Source of the DNA: Pseudomonas sp. URMO17WK12:I11
GTDB lineage: Bacteria; Pseudomonadota; Gammaproteobacteria; Pseudomonadales; Pseudomonadaceae
Direction of reading: 5' to 3'
NCBI RefSeq assembly: GCF_007677725.1
Contig: NZ_VEDF01000007.1
Span: forward strand, 19,438-83,437
DNA length: 64,000 nucleotides
Shown here: positions 21,834-31,200 of the stretch, one piece after another
Numbering within the stretch: position 1 is the first letter of the stretch
How the letters are laid out: every line of letters starts with the position of its first letter
Notes under the pieces: generated by a model
What the model was told of the DNA's origin: nothing
Seen by the model: only the letters and a program-made list of their open reading frames with translations
Database searches by the model: none
Program-made: the position numbers and the translations under genes

Positions 21834-22541
21834 TCAGAAAATTCTCGAGAGCAGGGCAGTGACGGCGGTTTCCACCCGCAGGATACGCTCGCCCAACTGC
21901 ACCGGAGTCAGGCCGGCTTTGCCGAGCAGCTCCACTTCATACGGGATCCAGCCGCCTTCCGGGCCGATCGCCAGGGTAACCGCACCCTCGACCGCACGCG
22001 GGCAGGGCGGATACGAACCGGGGTGGCCGACCAGGCCCAGGGTGCCTGCGGCGATGGCCGGTAGACGGTCTTCGACGAACGGCTTGAAGCGCTTCTCGAT
22101 GATCACCTCGGGCAGCACCGTATCGCGCGCCTGTTCCAAGCCTAGGATGAGGTTTTCGCAAATGCTCTCAGCGTGCAGGAACGGCGTTTGCCAGAAGCTC
22201 TTCTCGACTTTGTAGCTGTTGACCAGGATGAGCCGTTCGACACCCAGGGTGGCGACGGTCTGGAACAGCCGGCGCAGCATCTTCGGGCGCGGCACGGCCA
22301 GGATCAGGGTCAGCGGCAGCTTGGCCGGAGGCGCCTGGTCGAACGTCACCTGCAACTCGGCTTCATGGGCCTGCAAGCGCGTGACCACGGCACTGCCCAT
22401 CAGGCCGCCGAGGCGACCAACGCGCAGGGTATCGCCCACCGCCACGCGGTGAATGTCTTGCATGTGGGTGAAGCGCCGGTCAGCCAGCACCACGCGGTCG
22501 GCCGCGATGAAGTCGGCCTCTTCGAGCAGTAGCAGGTTCAC
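21834..22541 (-). CDS. RsmE-family 16S rRNA (uracil-N3) methyltransferase paralogue
   Basis: A 235-residue SPOUT-class methyltransferase with a trefoil-knot motif ([17 protein letters not shown] near residue 190, then [15 protein letters not shown]). The RsmE family methylates U1498 of 16S rRNA. The more canonical RsmE is encoded at 57520-58239, so this copy may have a different or redundant target. The start overlaps the tatC stop by 4 bases, which makes it the last gene of the hisI-hisE-tatABC run. Confidence 0.85.
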   Translation of the reverse strand: MNLLLLEEADFIAADRVVLADRRFTHMQDIHRVAVGDTLRVGRLGGLMGSAVVTRLQAHEAELQVTFDQAPPAKLPLTLILAVPRPKMLRRLFQTVATLGVERLILVNSYKVEKSFWQTPFLHAESICENLILGLEQARDTVLPEVIIEKRFKPFVEDRLPAIAAGTLGLVGHPGSYPPCPRAVEGAVTLAIGPEGGWIPYEVELLGKAGLTPVQLGERILRVETAVTALLSRIF

Positions 22542-23329
22542 GGCTGGGTCGCAGGCGGTTGGTCGTTGTGGTCGTCGCTCACTTCATCTTCGGCCTGGCC
22601 ACGTTTGCGGATCAGGCTGCCACACAGCACGCCGACTTCGAACAGCAGCCACATGGGCACGGCGAGCAGGGTCTGCGAGAAAATGTCTGGCGGCGTCAGG
22701 ATCATGCCGACCACGAAGCAGCCGATGATCACGTAAGGGCGAGCCTTTTTCAGGTACTTCACATCGACCACGCCGATCCACACCAGCAGCACCACCGCCA
22801 CCGGTATCTCGAAGGCGACGCCGAAGGCGAAGAACAGGGTCATGACGAAGTCGAGGTAGCTGGCGATGTCGGTCATCATCTCCACGCCGGCTGGGGTGGC
22901 GGCGGCGAAGAAGCTGAACATCAGTGGAAACACCAGGAAGTAGGCGAATGCCATGCCGGCATAGAACAGCAGGATGCTCGACACCAGCAGCGGAATGGCG
23001 ATGCGCTTTTCATGGCGATACAGCCCCGGGGCGATGAAGCCCCAGATCTGCTGAAGAATGAACGGAATCGCCAGGAACAGCGAGACGATCATGGTCAGCT
23101 TGAATGGCGTCAGGAACGGCGAGGCCACATCGGTGGCGATCATCGTGGCATTGGCCGGCAGGTGATCGCGCAGCGGTGCGGAAACCAGCGTGTAGATCTG
23201 CTGGGCGAAAGAGAACAGCCCGGCGAAGATCAGGAAAATGACTGCCACGCAGCGCAGCAGACGGGTTCGCAGTTCGGTCAGGTGCGAGACCAGCGGCATC
23301 GGCTGGTCGTGTTCCGGATTTTCGCTCAT
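22538..23329 (-). CDS. tatC: Sec-independent protein translocase TatC
   Basis: A 263-residue inner-membrane receptor core of the twin-arginine translocase, which exports folded proteins. The N-terminal [12 protein letters not shown] motif and six hydrophobic segments are visible, with the conserved [15 protein letters not shown] region near residue 90. A charged tail ([16 protein letters not shown]) is at the C-terminus. It overlaps tatB and the rsmE-like gene by 4 bases each, so it is tightly co-translated. Confidence 0.97.
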   Translation of the reverse strand: MSENPEHDQPMPLVSHLTELRTRLLRCVAVIFLIFAGLFSFAQQIYTLVSAPLRDHLPANATMIATDVASPFLTPFKLTMIVSLFLAIPFILQQIWGFIAPGLYRHEKRIAIPLLVSSILLFYAGMAFAYFLVFPLMFSFFAAATPAGVEMMTDIASYLDFVMTLFFAFGVAFEIPVAVVLLVWIGVVDVKYLKKARPYVIIGCFVVGMILTPPDIFSQTLLAVPMWLLFEVGVLCGSLIRKRGQAEDEVSDDHNDQPPATQP

Positions 23330-23670
23330 GGGGCTCGCGGCGGTTGAGGCTGTTCGGGTGGTTCGGGTGTGCTGACCGCAGGGGCTGGCGGCGGCGTGGC
23401 GGCAGGCGGCTGCGCAGGCGGAGCCTGTGGGTTGAGAATGCGCCTGGCTTCCTCTTCCATGCGCATGATGTGCTCGTTATGCAGCTGGCGGCGGATGTCG
23501 TCGGCGCCGATCTCGCGCTCGACTTCCGTCTTGATCGCATTGAAGCTGCGCTTGAGTCGGCCAATCCACAGCCCCGCAGTACGTGCGGCCCCCGGCAGGC
23601 GCTCAGGGCCCAGTACCAGCAAGGCGACCAGGCCGACGAGCAGCAGCTCGCTGAAGCTGATGCCGAACAT
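23326..23670 (-). CDS. tatB: Sec-independent protein translocase TatB
   Basis: A 114-residue single-pass protein. The N-terminal membrane helix [20 protein letters not shown] is followed by the [11 protein letters not shown] motif and an amphipathic helix. The tail is Pro/Ala-rich. TatB forms the substrate-receptor complex with TatC. The start is 3 bases after the tatA stop and the end overlaps tatC. Confidence 0.96.
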   Translation of the reverse strand: MFGISFSELLLVGLVALLVLGPERLPGAARTAGLWIGRLKRSFNAIKTEVEREIGADDIRRQLHNEHIMRMEEEARRILNPQAPPAQPPAATPPPAPAVSTPEPPEQPQPPRAP

Positions 23671-23673
23671 AGG

Positions 23674-23955
23674 TCAGTCTTTCCGTTGCGGCTCTTGGAC
23701 CGGTTGGGCCTGGCCTTCGATGGTATGGCCCTGAGGCTGCTGGGCGGTGGTCTGCACCGGGGTGACCGGCGGCACTGGCTGGGCAGGCGGCGGGGTAGGC
23801 TCGGCAGGCTTGTGTTCTTCTTCGTTCATGGCTTTGCGAAAGCCCTTGATCGACTCGCCCAGGTCGCTGCCGAAGTTCTTCAGCTTCTTGGTGCCAAAGA
23901 CCAGGACCACGACGATCAGCAGGACGATCCAGTGTTTCCAGTCAAAAATACCCAT
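23674..23955 (-). CDS. tatA: Sec-independent protein translocase TatA
   Basis: A 93-residue pore-forming Tat subunit. The N-terminal helix ([17 protein letters not shown]) is followed by the typical [20 protein letters not shown] amphipathic helix. A Pro/Gln-rich tail follows. It lies downstream of hisI-hisE with a 62-base gap, the common Pseudomonas arrangement. Confidence 0.96.
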   Translation of the reverse strand: MGIFDWKHWIVLLIVVVLVFGTKKLKNFGSDLGESIKGFRKAMNEEEHKPAEPTPPPAQPVPPVTPVQTTAQQPQGHTIEGQAQPVQEPQRKD

Positions 23956-24017
23956 TTCGTACTCCGGAAAATTGTCAGTGAATCTTGTGGGGCTGCTCTG
24001 CAGCTGCCAGAGATATA

Positions 24018-24353
24018 TCAGGCGCTTGGCTGGCGTGCGGCCTTTTCGTCGTGCCCGGATAGCCCGAAGCGGCGCTCCAGCTCGTCGAGCACGGCCTGTG
24101 GATGCTGGCCCAGCGCGCTGAGCATGACCAGGCTATGGAACCACAGGTCGGCGGTCTCGTAGATGACATCGCTGCAATCTTTGCTCAGCGCGGCGTCTTT
24201 GGCCGCGATGATGGTCTCGACCGACTCCTCGCCGAGTTTTTCGAGAATCTTGTTCAAGCCCTTGTGGTACAGGCTGGCCACATACGAGCTGTCGGGCGCT
24301 GCATGCTTGCGCTCTTCGAGCACGTCGGCCAGGCGGTTGAGGGTCTCGCTCAT
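24018..24353 (-). CDS. hisE: Phosphoribosyl-ATP pyrophosphatase
   Basis: A 111-residue all-helical enzyme for the second step of histidine synthesis. The conserved [15 protein letters not shown] and [17 protein letters not shown] metal-binding helices are visible. The ATG at 24353 ([16 protein letters not shown]) is the standard start; an upstream in-frame start would run through hisI. It follows the hisI stop by one base. Confidence 0.97.
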   Translation of the reverse strand: MSETLNRLADVLEERKHAAPDSSYVASLYHKGLNKILEKLGEESVETIIAAKDAALSKDCSDVIYETADLWFHSLVMLSALGQHPQAVLDELERRFGLSGHDEKAARQPSA

Positions 24354-24354
24354 G

Positions 24355-24747
24355 TCAGTGTCCTGCGCTGTAGATGGCGTCCGGGTCTTTGACCACCGGA
24401 TCGACGATGGTCCATTGGCCGTTTTCGAAGACCCGATAGAAGCAGCTTTCACGGCCGGTATGGCAGGCGATATGACCCAGCTGCTCGACCATCAGGATGA
24501 TCACGTCGGCATCGCAGTCCAGGCGCATTTCATGCAGCTTCTGCACATGGCCGGACTCCTCGCCCTTGCGCCACAGCTTGCCACGCGAACGCGACCAATA
24601 GATGGCGCGATTTTCAGCGGCGGTCAGTGCCAGCGCTTCGCGGTTCATCCAGGCCATCATCAAAACGCGTCCGGTCTTGTGGTCCTGGGCGATCGCCGGT
24701 ACCAGGCCATCGCTGTTCCACTTGATCTCGTCCAGCCAGTCTTTCAT
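24355..24747 (-). CDS. hisI: Phosphoribosyl-AMP cyclohydrolase
   Basis: A 130-residue cyclohydrolase, third step of histidine biosynthesis, separate from HisE as in other pseudomonads. The motif [17 protein letters not shown] and the metal-binding [22 protein letters not shown] segment are present. The ATG at 24747 ([11 protein letters not shown]) gives the family-standard N-terminus. It is operonic with hisE and probably with tatABC. Confidence 0.97.
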   Translation of the reverse strand: MKDWLDEIKWNSDGLVPAIAQDHKTGRVLMMAWMNREALALTAAENRAIYWSRSRGKLWRKGEESGHVQKLHEMRLDCDADVIILMVEQLGHIACHTGRESCFYRVFENGQWTIVDPVVKDPDAIYSAGH

Positions 24748-24819
24748 CGTCGACTCCAAATCGGGCCCGCTCCTGTACCGAGCCCTTTGCGCTAGTGTGC
24801 CAGCCAGCAGCGCGGCTGG

Positions 24820-26439
24820 CTATTGGCGCACGATCAGGTAAAGGCCGGCAGCCAGCATCAACCAGGCCGGCCAGGCGGCCGGGGCGGCGAGGCTGGCGGC
24901 CTCGGCAGCACCGGTGGCCAGCACCGCGCCGCCGCCCAGCAGCCCGGCGCCGAGTAGGCGCAAGGCCCAGCGGTCGCCGCGATGCCGGCGATCCGGCATT
25001 TTCGGGTCTTCAAGGTGGGGTTGCGACAGGCGTTCGAGCAGGTCGCGGGTCATGTCGGCCAGGTGCGGCAGTTGCTCGACCTGGCTGTGGATGTTGCCGA
25101 GCACGGCCTTGGGGCTCATGCGTTCGCGCATCCAGCGCTCCAGATAAGGCTTGGCAGTGGTCCACAGGTCCAGGTCCGGGTACAGCTGACGGCCCAGACC
25201 CTCGATGTTGAGCAGGGTTTTCTGCAGCAGCACCAACTGCGGCTGCACCTCCATGTTGAAGCGCCGAGCGGTCTGGAACAGGCGCATCAACACCTGGCCG
25301 AAAGAAATATCCTTCAATGGTTTTTCGAAGATCGGCTCGCACACCGTACGGATCGCGGCTTCGAACTCATTGACCTTGGTCTGCGCCGGCACCCAGCCGG
25401 AGTCGATGTGCAACTCGGCCACGCGGCGGTAGTCACGCTTGAAGAACGCGATCAGGTTGCGTGCCAGATAGTCCTGGTCCTCGGCGGTGAGGCTGCCGAC
25501 GATTCCGCAGTCGATGGCGATGTACTGCGGACTCCAGGGTTTCACCGTGCTGACGAAGATGTTGCCTGGGTGCATGTCGGCGTGGAAAAAGCTGTCACGG
25601 AATACCTGGGTGAAGAACACCTCGACGCCGCGTTCGGCCAGCAGCTTCATGTCGGTGCGCTGGTCGGCCAGGGTGGCCATGTCGGTCACCGGCACGCCAT
25701 AGATGCGCTCCATTACCAACACCTTGGGCCGGCACAGGTCCCAGTAGACCTGGGGTACGTACATCAGCTCGGAGCCTTCGAAATTGCGCCGCAGCTGGCT
25801 GGCATTGGCCGCTTCGCGCAAGAGGTCGAGCTCGTCGTAGATGGTTTTTTCGTAATCGTTGACGATCTCGACCGGGTGCAGGCGACGGGCGTCGGCCGAG
25901 GCGCGTTCGGCGACCTTGGCGATCTGGAACAGCCACGCCATGTCCTGGGCGATGATCGGTTTCAGGCCTGGACGCACGACCTTGACCACCACTTCTTCGC
26001 CGGTCTTCAGCCGTGCGGCATGCACCTGGGCCACCGACGCGGACGCCAGCGGCTCGACGTCGAAGCGGCTGAACAGCTGCGCCACCGGCGCGCCCAGCTG
26101 CGCTTCGATCAATGCCACGGCTTGCTTGGGGTCGAATGGCGGAACCCGGTCTTGCAGCAACATCAGTTCATCGGCGATGTCGTTGGGCAGCAGGTCGCGA
26201 CGGGTCGACAGCAACTGGCCGAACTTGATGAAGATCGGCCCCAGTTCCTGCAGGGCCATGCGCAGGCGGGCTCCACGGGTGAGCGGCGAGGCCTTGCGCG
26301 GCAGCCAGCGCCACGGCAGCAGCAGGCGCACGCTGCGCAGCCACCACGGTAAAGGCTGGTCGAACAGCAAGTCATCGAGACGGTAGCGAATGACCACGCG
26401 CTGGATGCGGAAAAGACGGCGTACGGCGAGCAGCTTCAT
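24820..26439 (-). CDS. ubiB: Ubiquinone biosynthesis protein UbiB (ADCK-like kinase/ATPase)
   Basis: A 539-residue membrane-associated atypical kinase-like protein needed for ubiquinone synthesis. The KxGQ signature lies in [16 protein letters not shown] (about residues 70-85). The Ala-rich loop is in [18 protein letters not shown]. The catalytic-type HADMHPGNI and IDCGIVG segments are near 290-320. Two hydrophobic segments lie at the C-terminus (about 498-538). It overlaps ubiJ by 4 bases. It is the last gene of ubiE-ubiJ-ubiB. Confidence 0.96.
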   Translation of the reverse strand: MKLLAVRRLFRIQRVVIRYRLDDLLFDQPLPWWLRSVRLLLPWRWLPRKASPLTRGARLRMALQELGPIFIKFGQLLSTRRDLLPNDIADELMLLQDRVPPFDPKQAVALIEAQLGAPVAQLFSRFDVEPLASASVAQVHAARLKTGEEVVVKVVRPGLKPIIAQDMAWLFQIAKVAERASADARRLHPVEIVNDYEKTIYDELDLLREAANASQLRRNFEGSELMYVPQVYWDLCRPKVLVMERIYGVPVTDMATLADQRTDMKLLAERGVEVFFTQVFRDSFFHADMHPGNIFVSTVKPWSPQYIAIDCGIVGSLTAEDQDYLARNLIAFFKRDYRRVAELHIDSGWVPAQTKVNEFEAAIRTVCEPIFEKPLKDISFGQVLMRLFQTARRFNMEVQPQLVLLQKTLLNIEGLGRQLYPDLDLWTTAKPYLERWMRERMSPKAVLGNIHSQVEQLPHLADMTRDLLERLSQPHLEDPKMPDRRHRGDRWALRLLGAGLLGGGAVLATGAAEAASLAAPAAWPAWLMLAAGLYLIVRQ

Positions 26440-27059
26440 GCGTTATCGCTGGTATCAAGGGATCGGGAAAGTCGCTTGAGGCGTGCCTCAAGGCGTTCGA
26501 TGTCGAGTTTCAGGGTGTCGAGTTCGCTGAACGCGGCCTCGGCTTCGCGCTTGCCCACCAGGGTACGCGATTCTTCGGCCAGGTAGTCGGACAGGCTCTG
26601 GCTGAAGCGTGCCAGGCCTTGGCGGGTCCAGCGCGCACGCAGGCGGATGTGGCCAGCGAGCAGCGCCGTGGCAACCGGGCCGAGCCAGCGTTGCAACTCA
26701 TGCTCCCAGTCCAGCTCCAGGTCCTGCAGCACGCCGAACAGATCGAGCAGTGCGGCGCTGTCGCCGTGCAGCTCGACCTGCGGGCTGTGCAGCACCGCGG
26801 TCTTGTCCTTGGCCAGGGCCAGGCGCGCCAGGCTGGCTGCCGGCGCGCGCAGGCTGCAGTCGACCTCGCCCTCCCAGTGGGCAGCGAGCATCAGGCCTTC
26901 GTCATCGGGCAGGATGAACACCTGCATGGCCGGTTGCCGGCAGTCGATTTCGATGACCTTGCCCTCCAGCGCGGCCAGCCGCGGCATGGCCGTGCTGTCC
27001 ATGCGCAGGACACGGTTCAGGCCATGTTCGACACTGGCGAGCAGCCCGGCCAGCAGCAT
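26436..27059 (-). CDS. ubiJ: Ubiquinone biosynthesis accessory factor UbiJ
   Basis: A 207-residue SCP2-domain lipid-binding accessory protein of the ubiquinone synthesis complex. The N-terminal helix [18 protein letters not shown], the SCP2-like body to about residue 115, and the C-terminal coiled coil ([20 protein letters not shown]) match UbiJ. It shares single-base and 4-base junctions with ubiE and ubiB. Confidence 0.93.
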   Translation of the reverse strand: MLLAGLLASVEHGLNRVLRMDSTAMPRLAALEGKVIEIDCRQPAMQVFILPDDEGLMLAAHWEGEVDCSLRAPAASLARLALAKDKTAVLHSPQVELHGDSAALLDLFGVLQDLELDWEHELQRWLGPVATALLAGHIRLRARWTRQGLARFSQSLSDYLAEESRTLVGKREAEAAFSELDTLKLDIERLEARLKRLSRSLDTSDNA

Positions 27060-27829
27060 CAGGGTTTGATTCCCCGGTGCACGGCAACGATACCGCTGGT
27101 CATGTTGTGGTAGGTGACGCGGTCGAAGCCGGCCTCGACCATCATGCTCTTGAGGGTTTCCTGGTCAGGGTGCATGCGAATCGACTCGGCCAGGTAGCGG
27201 TAGCTGTCGGCGTCGTTGGTGATCAGCTTGCCGGCCAGGGGCATGAAGGCGAACGAATAAGCGTCGTAGGCCTTGGACATGAGCTTGTTGGTCGGCTTGG
27301 AGAACTCCAGGACCAGCAAACGCCCGCCTGGCTTGAGCACACGCAGCATCGAGCGGATCGCTTGATCCTTGTGGGTGACGTTGCGCAGGCCGAAGGCGAT
27401 GGTCACGCAGTCGAAGTGGTTGTCCGGGAAGGGCAGTTGCTCGGCGTCAGCCTGCACGAACTCGATGTTGCCGGCCACGCCACGGTCGAGCAGACGGTCA
27501 CGGCCGACCTTGAGCATCGAGGCGTTGATGTCGGCCAGCACCACCTGGCCGTTGGCGCCGACCAGGCGCGAGAACTTGGCCGCCAGGTCACCGGTGCCGC
27601 CTGCGATATCCAGCACGCGGTTACCGGGGCGCACGCCCGACAGCTCGATGGTAAAGCGCTTCCACAGACGGTGCATGCCGCCGGAGAGCACGTCGTTCAT
27701 CAGGTCGTACTTGGCCGCCACCGAGTGGAACACCTCGGCGACCTTCTTGGCTTTCTGGCTTTCCGGGACGTCCTTGTAGCCAAAATGGGTGGTGGGTTCG
27801 GCGTGGTCGCCTTTGCGCTGGTCGTTCAT
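27059..27829 (-). CDS. ubiE: Demethylmenaquinone/2-methoxy-6-polyprenyl-benzoquinol methyltransferase
   Basis: A 256-residue SAM-dependent C-methyltransferase of ubiquinone biosynthesis. SAM motif I is [15 protein letters not shown] near residue 75. The [16 protein letters not shown] and [15 protein letters not shown] segments are typical of UbiE. It is the first gene of the leftward ubiEJB operon and is divergent from the PHA-system gene at 27954, with a candidate sigma70 promoter at 27857-27885. Confidence 0.97.
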   Translation of the reverse strand: MNDQRKGDHAEPTTHFGYKDVPESQKAKKVAEVFHSVAAKYDLMNDVLSGGMHRLWKRFTIELSGVRPGNRVLDIAGGTGDLAAKFSRLVGANGQVVLADINASMLKVGRDRLLDRGVAGNIEFVQADAEQLPFPDNHFDCVTIAFGLRNVTHKDQAIRSMLRVLKPGGRLLVLEFSKPTNKLMSKAYDAYSFAFMPLAGKLITNDADSYRYLAESIRMHPDQETLKSMMVEAGFDRVTYHNMTSGIVAVHRGIKP

Positions 27830-27856
27830 ATCGCTTCACCGAAAAAAATTACCGCC

Positions 27857-27885
27857 ATTCTAGGGCCAACCAGCGGATTTGTCTT
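27857..27885 (-). promoter_or_regulatory. Candidate sigma70 promoter of ubiE
   Basis: Minus strand AAGACA-N17-TAGAAT, ending 27 bases before the ubiE start codon. The -35 is a partial match and the -10 a good one. Confidence 0.35.
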
Positions 27886-27914
27886 GGCAGGGTGTGCCGG
27901 GGTGCGGGGGCGGG

Positions 27915-27930
27915 CATAATGCAGATTATG
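27915..27930. promoter_or_regulatory. Inverted repeat CATAAT-GCAG-ATTATG in the ubiE/PHA-gene divergent gap
   Basis: Perfect 6-bp arms 24 bases before the PHA-system gene start. The CATAAT arm could be a -10 box, but no good -35 is seen. Confidence 0.3.
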
Positions 27931-27953
27931 TCTAGATACCCAGGAACACCTGC

Positions 27954-28229
27954 ATGACCCAGATCAGCGTCGAACGCAAACACACTCTCGGCCGCCAAGC
28001 CGCTCGTGCCAAGGCCGAGGCGCTGGTCGACAAGCTGACCCGCGAGTACGACCTCAAGGCCACCTGGGATGGCGACCGCGTCGATGTGGCGCGCAGCGGC
28101 GCCAAGGGTAGCGTGCAGATCGCCGATGACAGCATCCGCGTGGATCTGAAGCTTGGCCTGATGCTGTCGATGATGAGCGGCACGATCAAGGGTGAAATCG
28201 AGCGAGCGTTGGACAAGGCCCTGGCCTGA
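27954..28229 (+). CDS. Polyhydroxyalkanoic acid system family protein
   Basis: A 91-residue small soluble protein, MTQISVERKHTLGRQAARA at the start, resembling the PHA granule-region family of proteins often encoded near pha genes. The exact role is not established. It is transcribed away from ubiE. In this window the gene is separated from phaI by the inserted 4.7-kb toxin-like gene. Confidence 0.85.
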   Translation: MTQISVERKHTLGRQAARAKAEALVDKLTREYDLKATWDGDRVDVARSGAKGSVQIADDSIRVDLKLGLMLSMMSGTIKGEIERALDKALA

Positions 28230-28243
28230 GGCGCAGGGCCTTT
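28215..28243. terminator. Hairpin overlapping the stop codon of the PHA-system gene
   Basis: Perfect 9-bp stem AAGGCCCTG / CAGGGCCTT with a 10-base loop that contains the TGA stop, followed by TTT. It lies at the junction with the convergent toxin-like gene. Confidence 0.55.
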
Positions 28244-28248
28244 CGCGC

Positions 28249-31200
28249 TTATGAATCGAGGAAGGGGATGAGCTCCGCCGCCTCTTTGTGGCTCAGGTCG
28301 CCGCGGTAGATGCGAATGCGCTCGGCGGGGGTCGTCGAACGTAGCAGTTGCTCGTCACGGTTCAGTGAGCGGGGCTCCCAGAACTTCAAGTGACCCTTGG
28401 CGAAGGCCTGCGGTGCGGCCCCGGCATCGGTGTAATGGAAGTGTGCCTCCCAGAGTTTACGCCGCGGCGATATCCGGTCGATGGCATAGACATCCAGAAA
28501 ATCGCCATCACCCAGGCGCTTGCGCGATTTTGCCAGGGTGATGTCCACCTCGCCGCGTGCCAGCAGGTAGCGCAGCGCCGTGCTGTCCGGGTGGCGCGTG
28601 TCGATGTAGGCCGCGGTGAGCAGGCGGTTTTTTTCGCGCTCCATCTCCTCGGCTGCCAGGCGCAGGCGCCCGGCCAGCGCGTGGCCATCATCGGGGCCTG
28701 CCTCAAGCTGGCTGGCGATTTCAGTCATGTCATTGATATGCCAGTCCAACAGGTCGGCCAGGCTGTTCGGCTCGCTGGTGTAGCGGGCGGCCAGGGCGAG
28801 CTGTTGCTCCTTGCGCGCCAACAGTCCGGTACCGATGTTGCGCAACGCCATGGCGCTTTTTTCAGCCGCTGGGGCGGACACTTCGTACCAGCGATCACCG
28901 CGCAGCTCAAAGCGTGCGATCGACTGCCGGGTGATCGGGTCGCGCTGGACGGCATGGTCCTCATTCGAGCCCTGCTGCGCCAGCACCGCCTTGCCGCGTG
29001 CGGTCCGGATCAACTTGGCTTTGCCGGGCTTGGGCCGGTACGGCAGCGCCCGCAGTGGCGCGGCGACACCGCTGGCCTGCTCCTTCAGGCGATGGCTCAG
29101 GTCCCGCTCGGCCAGGGCTTTGATGGCCGACAGGCTGGTGCTGTATTCAGTCAGCCTGGCTGCGTTGATCGCCGGATCCTCGACGGCCAGCATATAGTTG
29201 GCCACGGCGAGCGAGCGGTCGTATTCACGCACGACGTTGCTCAATATCTCTGCTTGCTGATCAGCGGGCAGTTCGGCGGTGGCCAGGCCATCATGGCTGA
29301 GTATCGCGCGCTGCAGGTCGCTGTCATGCAGCCCGGCCTGCAGGCGCAGCAGTTCGTCGAAGCTCTCCAGCGTCAACAGATCGCGGTCAAGGGTCAGGTG
29401 GGCCAGGTCGCTGACGATCTGGCCCCGTACCAGTAAAGTCGAATAGTAGCGCTGATCGACATAGCGGTTGATCTTCTGCGCCTTGTTGTCGAACTGCACC
29501 TGCGCATCGCCCATGAAGGCCGTGAGGTTTTCATCCAGGCGTGTACTGACCACCAATAGCCGGCGATGCACGTCCAGCGCACTGCCCAGGCGCTCACGGT
29601 AGCTGGCATAGAGCGACGCTTGCTCCTCGCCCCACTCCAGCTTCGCCAGGGTGTTGGAGCTGGTCTTGATGCTGTCGTAGTCGTTGCTTTCGAGCAGGCG
29701 ATGGAACAGGTACATGTCATTGTCCAGCAGCTGCTCGGACCACTGCCCTCGGGCGTATCGCGCTGTTTCGATGGGGTCGAAGCGGGCGAAGCGAGGCTCG
29801 CACAGCTGTGTGTACAAGTCGATGTTGGCCACCAGGTAGGCCGCCTGCTTTTCGCGCAGCAACGCGAGCATATGGATGTGCGGATGCAGCTCGCGGCGCA
29901 TTTGCGTCAGGGCATCACGCCGCGCCTTGAGCTCGTCAGGCAAAGTGCCTGCCTGATCTTCAGGCAAGCGCTCGATGTCCTGCCTGAGTGCCTGCGTAGC
30001 CTCTTCATACGGGATGATGCGGGCGGTGTTGGGCCGCGCCAGGTCATCGAGTTTGACCAAGGCGGCATTGTTGGCCTTGGTCGTCTCCTTGAGTGCCAGG
30101 TAAGCCTTGTGATTCGCCTCGCTGATGGCCTGGCGGGTCCTGGGCATGCCTCCTGCGAGGTTCAGGCCAAGCGCCCACTGGCCGTTCCAGCGCGTGACCC
30201 ATGGACCCACACTGCGCTCGCGACCGGCGATGTAATAGCCGTCTGGGTTACCGCCCCATTGGCCGGACCATTCGCTACGCCATTGCTCAGGCCCGATGAT
30301 GTGCAGACCTGACCAGCTTTCCTGAACCTCGAAGGCACTGCCCTGAAGGTCGACATAGTAACGGCCCTCCACCTTGAACAGCCCACGCAAACGGCCATGC
30401 GGTTCTGGCTGCCTGCCGCGCAGGTCGATGGCTGCGCGCAGTCCGTTCAGGCGCTGACGTTGCTCAGCCGAGAGGTTGCCAAGCCGCTGCGTGTCGGCCC
30501 AGCGCGTGACGTTGAGCGGTGCCTGTGGCAGCTGCTCGACGGGTTTCCAGGCAACTTGTCGGGGTTCCTCGCAGGCGAAGGTGGTTTCTGCCTGGCGCTT
30601 CTGAACGCCCAGCAGCTTGGGTTCGATGGATGATGAGGCGGCGGTGTCGACCTCGCCCGCGCCATGCCGATGGCTTAGCAACATGGCGAGATTGATCAGC
30701 AGATCGACGCCAGCTAGCACGCGCTCGCCCTGGCCACCGTCAGTGAGCGCCGCCATATCCTGCTTGATGGCCTTGAGACTGCCCAGCAGCCACAGCACGC
30801 TCGCCACTGGCCCCGGTAACAAGGCGACGAGGGTATCGAACGCGAGCCAGGCCAATTGCGTGATCATGCTCCAGCGCAGTTGTGCATTGGAGGGGCTTTG
30901 CCGCGAGGCGAGCAATGTCAGTGCTTGTCCGCGGGCCTGGAACATGGGGTTGTCCAGGTCGCCCTGCCAGGCCGTGAATGAAATGCTCGCCGGCACTCGC
31001 TGCGCTCGCAGCAATGCGTCCAGAATGCCCGGAGCACCCCCCAGCAGATGTGCCAGTTCGGCGAGGTCGCGATGCAGGTTGGGTTTGGCGAAGCCGCCGT
31101 CGGCGTAGATGTCCCGGGCATCGTCGTCCAGCCACGCCAGCATGTTCTGCTGAAGTTCGCCTTCGGCGCGAATGTCAGCCATCAACTGACCGAGATTGTC